Below, in pieces: positions 49,429 through 56,007 of a stretch of 64,000 nt of DNA (within the stretch, counting starts at the first letter, position 1; the number at the start of each line of letters is the position of its first letter). The notes beneath the pieces were generated by a model that saw only the letters and a program-made list of their open reading frames with translations, was not told the DNA's origin and made no database searches. The translations under genes were made by a program, and so were the position numbers. This DNA is from Nonomuraea typhae (lineage in GTDB: Bacteria; Actinomycetota; Actinomycetes; Streptosporangiales; Streptosporangiaceae), in the NCBI RefSeq assembly GCF_009760925.1, contig NZ_VRLV01000004.1, positions 622,308-686,307 on the forward strand. Direction: 5' to 3'.

Positions 49429-52400
49429 GTGGTGGAGGACGCCAGGGCGCGATTCGCCCTCCGGCTCCGGGCGTTGAAGGACGCCTCGGGCCTTTCGGTG
49501 CGCGGGCTGACGATCGCCAGCGGCAGGACGCCCCGCCGGCGGCCCGGCCAGGAGCCGATCTGGCTGCGGCGCAGCACGATCGACGGGATGATCAGCCAGA
49601 GCCGGCCGGTGCGGCCCGAGCGGCACAACTTCGAGGTCTTCGTCGACACCTGCCTGCGGGTGGCCGCCGAGTCCGGGCGCGCCCTGCCTGACGGGCTGGG
49701 GGAGCGCGATGCCTGGGACGCGGCCTATCGGGCGCTGCGGGAGCAGATCGAGGAGCGTGAGCCGGTCCGCCCGGCCGCCCGTGCCGTTCGCCCGGCCGAC
49801 CCACGCCCGCCGTACCGTGGTCTGGAGGCTTTCGGCACCGCCGACGCCGACTACTTCTTCGGCCGCGACGCGCTGACGGCCGCGCTCGTGGACCGGGTCG
49901 CCGGCGCGGACGGGCCGCTGATCGTGATGGGGCCTTCGGGGTCGGGCAAGTCCTCCCTGCTGAAAGCGGGGCTGGTGCCCGCGCTCGCCCGCGACGCCGC
50001 CGGCGCTCCGGTCGTGTTCACGCCGGGCCCGGACCCCTTGCGGACGCTGCGCGAACTGGCCGAGCTCGACGACGACGCGAGCCCGGAGAAGCTGGTCGCG
50101 GCCCTCAGGACGCGGTGGTCGGGCAGAGCGGTCATCATCGACCAGTTCGAGGAGGTTTTCACCGGCGGTCACGACGGCCGGCCGTTCGTCCGGGTCCTGA
50201 CGGCGCTGGGCTCGGGTGGGAACGGTCCAATGGCGATCGTGCTCGGGGTCCGGGCCGACTTCCTGGGCCGCTGCGCCCAGCACCCGGGCCTGGTCCCCGC
50301 GGTCGAACGTCCTGTCGTGGTCACGCCGATGGCCCGCGAGCACCTGCTGGAGGTCATCCGGGGGCCGGCGCGGGCGGGCGGCCTGACCCTGCAGGACGGC
50401 CTGGCCGAGCTGCTGCTGGAGGACCTGCGCAGCGACCGGGACCACGCCGACGTCGTCGGCGTGCTGCCGCTGCTCTCGCACGTGCTGCGCGAGACGTGGG
50501 CGCACCGCGAGGGTACGAGCCTGACGCTGGCCGGGTACCGGACGTCAGGAGGGATCATCCGGTCGCTGGCCCAGACGGCGGACGCCACCGTCAACGGGCT
50601 GGACAGCGCCGCGCGCCATACGGCACGGCGGCTGCTGACCCGGCTGGTCCAGCTGGGCGTCGACGCCGCCGACACCGCGCGGCGGCTGCCGCTGGCCGAC
50701 CTGCCCGACGACCCGGACATCCAGCGGGTGCTGGACCATCTGGCCCACGCCCGGCTGGTGACCGTCGAGGCCACGACCGTGCAGATCACGCACGAGGCGC
50801 TGATCCGCGGATGGCCGCGGCTGCGGACCTGGGTGGAGGAGGACCGCGCAGACCTCATCGTGCTGCAGCGCCTGGACGCCGACGCCGCCCAGTGGGAGCT
50901 GCACGGGCGCGACCCGGCCTATCTGTACGCGGGGAACCGGCTGCAGGCGGCCCGTGACGCCTCCGCGGCGGCGTCGTGGGCGCAGCCGGAGGCCGACACG
51001 GTGACCAGCGCGTTTCTGGCCGCCGCGCAGGAGGCCGCCGCCCTGGCCCGGCGTATGGCGGTGCGCGGGCGGTGGCTGACCCGGGCCGCCCTGGTCGTGG
51101 TGACGGTGCTGGCCCTGGTCGCCTCGGCCGCGGGAGTGCTGGCCATGCGCGGGGCCGACCGGGCCGAGGCCCAGCGCCGTCAGGCCCTGTCCCGGCTGCT
51201 GACGGCGCGCAGCGACGTGATGCGCACGGCGGACGCGGTCGTGGCGGGCCTGCTCGCCGCGGCGGCCTGGCGGTACGCGCCCACCGGGGAGGCCAGGACC
51301 GGCATGCTGGCGACGCTGGCCACCCCGCTGGACGCCGTGCTCAACCACCCGTCGGCCGATGTCAGCGCGGTCGCCCTCAGCCCGGACGGCACGACGGTCG
51401 CCACCGGCGACATGGACGGGACCGTCCGCCTGTGGGACAGAGCCGGCCGGCCCAAGGGGGCGCCGCTCACCGGCCACCACTCCGGTGTCTACCCCATCGT
51501 CTTCAGCCCGGACGGCACCCTCATCGCCTCCGGAGACGGCGGCGAGAACCAGGACGGCATCGTCCTGATCAGGGACGCCGCCACCGGACGGCCACGGGCC
51601 GCGCCGCTGACCGGTCACAAGGGCTCGCTGAGCGCCATCGTCTTCAGCTCCGACGGCACGAAGCTCACCACGGCCGACGACCACCAGATCGTCCAGCGGT
51701 GGAGCACCAGGACCTGGACCCGTCTCGGCCCCGCCATCGGGCCGCTGGTCACCGGCCGCGACACCTGGAGCAAGCTCAGCCCCGACGGCACGAGGCTGGC
51801 CGTCCAGACCGACCGGTTCAGCGTGGACTCCGCGTGGCAGGTCTGGGATCTGGCCGCCCGCCGGCCGTACGGCCCGGCGATCCGCGCGGGGGAGATGGCC
51901 TTCAGCCCGGACAGGCGGACGATCACCACCGCCGACGACAACCTCAGCGACGACACCGCCCTGACCCAGCAGTGGGACATCGCCGCGCAGCACAAGATCG
52001 GCAAACCCGTCCGCGTCGGCCGATCGGTGTACTCCCTGCTCTACAGCCCCGATGGCCGCAATCTCGCGGTCGGCGGCGGCGACGGCGCCGTCCGCTTCGT
52101 CGACACCCGGACCCGGCGGCAGACGGGCGCCGTCCTGCGCGGCCACAGCAGCTACATCGACGGCCTGGCCTACTCCGCCGACGGCCGCCGTCTGGCGACC
52201 ACGGTCCTGGATCGCAGCGCCCGCGTCTGGAACACCACCGTCTGGGCCCAGACGCCCGGCCCCACCGGGGACGGCGACCGGTTCACCAGCGCCGCGATCA
52301 GCGCCGACGGCCGCACTATGGCGGCCTTTACCTGGCTGGACATCAGGCACAACCACACCGTGAGAGCCGCTCATCTCCTGGACGCCGCGACCGGCCGGGT

Positions 52401-53205
52401 CATCTCCGGCCCGCTGGACCTCGGGCTGTCCGACGACCATCTCGAGATGAACAGCGCCATCGCCTTCAGCCACGACGGCCGGCTGCTGCTGGTCGGCGCG
52501 AGCCACCAGGTCGGCACCCCGGAGGGATACACCACCGTCGACGGCAGCCGGATCGTGGTCCTGGACCTGGCGACGCATCGCCCGAGAGATCGGCTCGACT
52601 TCGTCCCCGGCGAGATCAACGCCCTCGCCGTCAGCCCCGACGACAGAGTGATCGCGACGGCGGGAGATCGCCTCACGCTGCGCAGCATGGCCACTCTGCG
52701 GCAGATCGCGGTCTCACCCTCGCTCGACGCGACCCTCGACGTCATCGTCTTCACTCCCGACGGCAAGGCGATCGTGACGGCGCAGAACAACCACACCTAC
52801 ACCGGCGGCCTCATCCACGTGCGGCGCACCAGCGACTGGACGCACATCGGCAACCCCATCCCCAACCCCGCCCCCATCACCGCCATGACCCTCAGCCGCG
52901 ACGGCGCCCATCTGGCGATCGGCGAACCCGACGGCACCTTGCGGCTGTGGGACATCCGCTCCCAGCGTCAGATCGCGGTCGCGCCGCCCGTCGGTCCCAC
53001 CGAGCAGCCGGAAAGCCTGCGCTTCACCCCGGACGGCACCGCCTTGCTGGCCGTCGCGGGCAGCGGCACCGGCAAGCGGTGGCCGCTGCGGCTGCCCGCC
53101 GACCCCTTCCGGGCGATGTGCGCGCTGGCCGGGCGATCGCTGACCCAGCAGGAGTGGAGCCAGTTCCTGCCGCCGGGCGAGCCGTACATGGCGACCTGCT
53201 CCTGA
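49429..53205 (+). CDS. HTH - nSTAND1 NTPase - TM - WD40 protein
   Basis: A 1258-residue protein. Residues about 1-75 form an Xre-like HTH region (FALRLRALKDASGLSVRGL, then a STIDGMIS-containing helix). The nSTAND1 NTPase begins PYRGLEAFGTADADYFFGRD, with Walker A GPSGSGKS (168-175) and Walker B AVIIDQFEEVF (234-244). One membrane helix spans about 549-573. The rest is a degenerate WD40 array of about ten or more repeats ending in a Cys-bounded tail (LTQQEW...PY...C) shared with the protein at 8541. TACACT lies 6 bases before the GTG at 49429, suggesting leaderless translation. Probably a membrane-tethered sensor-switch. Confidence 0.88.
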   Translation: MVEDARARFALRLRALKDASGLSVRGLTIASGRTPRRRPGQEPIWLRRSTIDGMISQSRPVRPERHNFEVFVDTCLRVAAESGRALPDGLGERDAWDAAYRALREQIEEREPVRPAARAVRPADPRPPYRGLEAFGTADADYFFGRDALTAALVDRVAGADGPLIVMGPSGSGKSSLLKAGLVPALARDAAGAPVVFTPGPDPLRTLRELAELDDDASPEKLVAALRTRWSGRAVIIDQFEEVFTGGHDGRPFVRVLTALGSGGNGPMAIVLGVRADFLGRCAQHPGLVPAVERPVVVTPMAREHLLEVIRGPARAGGLTLQDGLAELLLEDLRSDRDHADVVGVLPLLSHVLRETWAHREGTSLTLAGYRTSGGIIRSLAQTADATVNGLDSAARHTARRLLTRLVQLGVDAADTARRLPLADLPDDPDIQRVLDHLAHARLVTVEATTVQITHEALIRGWPRLRTWVEEDRADLIVLQRLDADAAQWELHGRDPAYLYAGNRLQAARDASAAASWAQPEADTVTSAFLAAAQEAAALARRMAVRGRWLTRAALVVVTVLALVASAAGVLAMRGADRAEAQRRQALSRLLTARSDVMRTADAVVAGLLAAAAWRYAPTGEARTGMLATLATPLDAVLNHPSADVSAVALSPDGTTVATGDMDGTVRLWDRAGRPKGAPLTGHHSGVYPIVFSPDGTLIASGDGGENQDGIVLIRDAATGRPRAAPLTGHKGSLSAIVFSSDGTKLTTADDHQIVQRWSTRTWTRLGPAIGPLVTGRDTWSKLSPDGTRLAVQTDRFSVDSAWQVWDLAARRPYGPAIRAGEMAFSPDRRTITTADDNLSDDTALTQQWDIAAQHKIGKPVRVGRSVYSLLYSPDGRNLAVGGGDGAVRFVDTRTRRQTGAVLRGHSSYIDGLAYSADGRRLATTVLDRSARVWNTTVWAQTPGPTGDGDRFTSAAISADGRTMAAFTWLDIRHNHTVRAAHLLDAATGRVISGPLDLGLSDDHLEMNSAIAFSHDGRLLLVGASHQVGTPEGYTTVDGSRIVVLDLATHRPRDRLDFVPGEINALAVSPDDRVIATAGDRLTLRSMATLRQIAVSPSLDATLDVIVFTPDGKAIVTAQNNHTYTGGLIHVRRTSDWTHIGNPIPNPAPITAMTLSRDGAHLAIGEPDGTLRLWDIRSQRQIAVAPPVGPTEQPESLRFTPDGTALLAVAGSGTGKRWPLRLPADPFRAMCALAGRSLTQQEWSQFLPPGEPYMATCS

Positions 53206-53208
53206 GGT

Positions 53209-53244
53209 GTATTCCTTGACACGAATATTCGTCGTGGTGAATAC
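53209..53244. promoter_or_regulatory. Promoter with nested 36-bp dyad (ArsR operator)
   Basis: ACGAATATTCGT (53221-53232) is a perfect 12-bp palindrome. An outer pair, GTATTC (53209-53214) and GAATAC (53239-53244), shares exactly the same centre. The dyad covers TTGACA (53216-53221) and a weaker -10 AATACT (53240-53245), 18 bases apart, with the ATG 7 bases later. It should be the ArsR-SRPBCC autoregulatory site. Confidence 0.72.
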
Positions 53245-53252
53245 TTCTGAGC

Positions 53253-54089
53253 ATGGACGCACTCCTCACCGCACTGGCCGACCCGGCCCGCTGGCGGCTG
53301 GTGAGCCTGCTGGCCGAACGGCCCCGGCCGGTCGGGGTCCTGGCCCAGCTGGCCCAGGCACGCCAGCCGCAGACGACCAAACACCTGCAGGCCCTGGAAC
53401 GCGCGGGCCTGGTCACCTCCCAGCGCTCCGGCCAGCGCCGCATCTACGCGCTGCGCGGCGCACCCCTGAGGGAGCTCGCGGCGGCGCTCAACCGGCTGGC
53501 CGACACCGCCGACCAGGCCGGCGGCTCGCGTGAGACCTTCGACCGCTACGGGCTCAGCCTCGAGGCCGAGCGGCTGGCCGCCGGGGAGCACGGGTGGGCC
53601 GACGGCCGTTCGTTCACCTTCCACCGCTCGCTGGCGGCCCGCCCCGAGCTGGTCTGGCGCCACCTGACCGAAGCCGCCCTGCTCGCGCGCTGGTGGACCC
53701 CGGACGACCTGCGCGTCTCCGAGCTCGTCTTCGAGGCACGGCCGGGCGGGCGGATCGTCCACGAGTACCGCGACGCCGAGGACGCCGACGGCGCCGACCC
53801 CGTCGCGGGGCGCGCACACGGAGTCGTCGTGGCCGTGCGCCCGGACGAGCACCTGGCCTACCGCCTCTCCCCGCTGCTGCCCGGCGGCGGCGACGCCTTC
53901 ACCGCCCACCTCGACCTCGACCTCCGCCCCACCGGCACGGGCACCGAGCTCGACGTTCTCTTCCGCATCACCGACAGCACCGTCGAGTCCGCGGACTTCG
54001 TCGCCGGCATCGAGATCGGCTTCGGCCAGAGCCTCGACAAGCTCGTGACGACCCTCGCCGCGGACACCACCACAAGGAGCAAGAAATGA
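53253..54089 (+). CDS. ArsR repressor fused to an SRPBCC/AHSA1 domain
   Basis: A 278-residue fusion. Residues about 1-90 are an ArsR winged helix (LTALADPARWRLVSLLAERP, PQTTKHLQALERAGLVTSQ, wing SGQRRIYAL). Residues about 118-270 are an SRPBCC fold of the AHSA1 type (RSLAARPELVWRHLTEAALLARWWTPDDL, GGRIVHEYRD, then a long C-terminal helix GIEIGFGQSLDKLVTTLA). The SRPBCC cavity could sense a hydrophobic ligand. The ATG lies 7 bases after the -10 element, so the message is leaderless. It overlaps the reductase gene by 4 bases (ATGA). Confidence 0.9.
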   Translation: MDALLTALADPARWRLVSLLAERPRPVGVLAQLAQARQPQTTKHLQALERAGLVTSQRSGQRRIYALRGAPLRELAAALNRLADTADQAGGSRETFDRYGLSLEAERLAAGEHGWADGRSFTFHRSLAARPELVWRHLTEAALLARWWTPDDLRVSELVFEARPGGRIVHEYRDAEDADGADPVAGRAHGVVVAVRPDEHLAYRLSPLLPGGGDAFTAHLDLDLRPTGTGTELDVLFRITDSTVESADFVAGIEIGFGQSLDKLVTTLAADTTTRSKK

Positions 54090-54685
54090 CCGGCCCGACC
54101 GCCCGCAAGGTCACCGCGAACCTGAGCCTCACCCTCGACGGCCGCTACAACGGCCCGGGCGGGCCCGGCGACTTCAGCGCGTTCGCCCCGTACGTGACCA
54201 GCGACGTCGCCCGCGACCACATGGGCCGCATCTGGGAGGACGCCACGACCGCGCTGCTCGGCCGCATCAACGCCGAAGGGTTCATGGGCTACTGGCCCTC
54301 GGTCGCCGAGGACGCCACCGCCGACCCGCGCGATCGCGGCTACGCCACCTGGCTGGTCGACAGCGAGAAGGTGGTCCTGTCCACCACCCTGACTGAGGCG
54401 CCGTGGGAACGCACCCGCGTGGTGAACGCCCCCGCCGCCGACGTCGTCACCGACCTCAAGGCCGCCGGCCGGGGCGACATCCTCGTCAACAGCAGCGCCA
54501 GCGTCATCAAGCCGCTCCTGGCGGCGGACCTGCTCGACCGGCTCTACCTCATGATCTTCCCCGAGATCGCCGGCGGCGGGCAGCGCCTGTTCGACGACGG
54601 CCTGCCGGCCACGAAGTGGGCGCTCACCCACCAGGAGACCGGCGACCTGGGCGAGATCGCCATGGTCTACGACCGTCTCCGCTGA
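54086..54685 (+). CDS. RibD_C/dihydrofolate-reductase-like protein, second copy
   Basis: A 199-residue RibD_C/DHFR-like reductase. It begins KVTANLSLTLDGRYNGPGG, carries TTALLGRINAEGFMGYWP and DILVNSSASVIKPLLAADLL, and ends LYLMIFPEIAGGGQRLFDDG. This places it in the same superfamily as the gene at 5515, with low similarity. AAGGAG lies before the ATG, and it is co-translated with the ArsR-SRPBCC regulator (ATGA). The pair is a common actinomycete two-gene unit. The substrate is unknown. Confidence 0.89.
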   Translation: MTGPTARKVTANLSLTLDGRYNGPGGPGDFSAFAPYVTSDVARDHMGRIWEDATTALLGRINAEGFMGYWPSVAEDATADPRDRGYATWLVDSEKVVLSTTLTEAPWERTRVVNAPAADVVTDLKAAGRGDILVNSSASVIKPLLAADLLDRLYLMIFPEIAGGGQRLFDDGLPATKWALTHQETGDLGEIAMVYDRLR

Positions 54686-54689
54686 ACCA

Positions 54690-55127
54690 CTACCGCTCGG
54701 AGATCCGGTCCAGGGCGGCCGACAGCCGCTTCATCCCCTCGATGATCTCCATGAACGCGTCGTGCCCGAGCTCCTCCAGCACCCGGTCGGCCAGCGCCGT
54801 CAGGTCCGGATCGATCCGCTTGACCGCGGCCCGACCCTCGGCCGTGGGCATGAGCAGCTTGGCACGGCGATGGGCCGGGTTGGGCTCGTACTCGGCGAGC
54901 CCGTTGCCCACCAGCAGATCCGCGATCCGCTGCACCCCCTGCCTGTTGAGCCCTCTGAGCCGGGCGATGGCCGCCACCGGCATCGGCTCCTCGAGCACCG
55001 CGCTGAGCACCTGCCACCAGGCCACGGTCATCCCCACCGGACGGGCGAGCGAGTCGCCCGCCGCCTGGAACTGCCCGTTGAGCCGGTAGACCGTGAGCGC
55101 GGCCTCGGTGAGATACCGCCCCGTCAC
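54690..55127 (-). CDS. MarR-family regulator
   Basis: A 145-residue MarR winged helix. It contains MTVAWWQVLSAVLEEPMPVA, the recognition segment IARLRGLNRQGVQRIADLL, and the wing NPAHRRAKLLMPTAEGRAAV with the usual basic residues. The GTG overlaps the stop of the DJ-1-like gene (GTGA), so the regulator is co-translated with its likely target. The direct repeats at 55731-55760 before the DJ-1 gene are the probable binding site. Confidence 0.88.
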   Translation of the reverse strand: MTGRYLTEAALTVYRLNGQFQAAGDSLARPVGMTVAWWQVLSAVLEEPMPVAAIARLRGLNRQGVQRIADLLVGNGLAEYEPNPAHRRAKLLMPTAEGRAAVKRIDPDLTALADRVLEELGHDAFMEIIEGMKRLSAALDRISER

Positions 55128-55726
55128 TGCAACGCCTCGAACGCGGAGGCGTCCCCGAAGGCGAACAGCCGATACCAGGCGTCCAGGATCGCCGGCTCAT
55201 ACAGATCCAGCCGGGCGAAGATCTCCCGGGCGAACTCGACGGGCTTGACCGGATTGCCGGTGATCAGATTGCTGTCGGTCACCGCGGGCGCCTCGACGTA
55301 GCAGCCGGCTCCGCCGTACCCCTGTTGCATCTGCAGGTACGGCAGGGCCGCGCTGGTGTGCTTGCGCGTGTCGAACACGCCTGCCCTGGCCAGCCCGGCG
55401 GTCGCCCCGCAGATGGCGGCCACCGGGACACCCGCCTCCAGGAGGTCGCGCGCCTTGATCGCGAAGGGGGCGAGCTCGTCACCGGCGTCCCAGAGCGCGG
55501 CGCCCGGCAGGATGAGCATCGCCGGGTCCTCGATCGCCTCGAGGGTGACGTCGGGCGTGATGCGCAGCCCGCCCATGGACACGACCGGCTCGGCGGTGAG
55601 CCCGACGGTCACCAGCTCGTAGCGGCCCGGCTCCTTGTGGTACTCGCCGTTCCTGATGTGGGCGGTGGCGAACCCGGTCTCCCAGTCGGCCATGGTCTCG
55701 TAAATCGCGTGATAAATCTGTCGCAT
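55124..55726 (-). CDS. DJ-1/PfpI-family glutamine-amidotransferase-like protein
   Basis: A 200-residue DJ-1/PfpI superfamily protein. The fold markers are the strand AMLILPGAALWDAG, the nucleophile elbow VAAICGATAGLARAG with Cys, and the C-terminal helices REIFARLDLYEPAILDAWY. Members act as chaperone or deglycase-like proteins, isonitrile hydratases or amidases; which applies cannot be told. I chose ATG at 55726 over one at 55732. It forms an operon with MarR. A TTGACA box occurs on the minus strand at 55761-55756. Confidence 0.86.
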   Translation of the reverse strand: MRQIYHAIYETMADWETGFATAHIRNGEYHKEPGRYELVTVGLTAEPVVSMGGLRITPDVTLEAIEDPAMLILPGAALWDAGDELAPFAIKARDLLEAGVPVAAICGATAGLARAGVFDTRKHTSAALPYLQMQQGYGGAGCYVEAPAVTDSNLITGNPVKPVEFAREIFARLDLYEPAILDAWYRLFAFGDASAFEALQ

Positions 55727-55730
55727 GACC

Positions 55731-55760
55731 ACATGTTGTCATTTTGGGTACATGTTGTCA
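55731..55760. promoter_or_regulatory. Direct-repeat operator before the DJ-1/MarR operon
   Basis: ACATGTTGTCA occurs twice on the plus strand (55731-55741 and 55750-55760), 19 bases apart. The first copy ends five bases before the start codon, and the second overlaps a TTGACA -35 candidate. MarR binding is inferred. Confidence 0.55.
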
Positions 55761-55771
55761 ATTGATGTGAC

Positions 55772-55993
55772 CTAGCCGATCAGCCTGGCGTTGGCCCAGG
55801 TCGGGTCGTCGAGGTCGTTGACCTCGACGAAGCGGCCGTTGCCCCGATGGCCGGCGATGAGGCGCGCGTGCTCGTACCCGTTGTCGAGGCGTTCCTCCCA
55901 CACGTATCCGTTGCCCTGCGACCGGTCGCCAAAGGGCTGCTGCGTGCCGGCCGAGGCGGTTGTCCCGGTCACGGTCAGCGTGAGGCCGAGCAT
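55772..55993 (-). CDS. Small protein of unknown function (73 aa)
   Basis: The frame shows strong third-position GC and ordinary amino-acid composition, so I think it is real. The N-terminus is hydrophobic and Thr-rich (GLTLTVTGTTASAG), like a short or truncated signal peptide. The rest is polar with YVWEERLDNGYEHARLIAG and VNDLDDPTWANARLIG. Two short HARLI/NARLI-containing segments hint at an internal repeat. ATG at 55993 is 15 bases after the LuxR gene stop; an in-frame start at 56026 overlaps that gene. It may be the end of a decayed secreted protein. No family recognised. Confidence 0.5.
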   Translation of the reverse strand: MLGLTLTVTGTTASAGTQQPFGDRSQGNGYVWEERLDNGYEHARLIAGHRGNGRFVEVNDLDDPTWANARLIG

Positions 55994-56007
55994 CCTCTGC
56001 GTCGCTC

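Noticed and set aside
50545..52578. Long minus-strand frame opposite the second nSTAND1 gene
   Set aside because: Same reason: mirror of GC-rich coding sequence, no motif, no ribosome binding site.
6142..53252. Search for integrase, transposase, attachment-site or tRNA signs that the STAND loci are on mobile elements
   Set aside because: None seen; codon use and GC look like the rest of the window.
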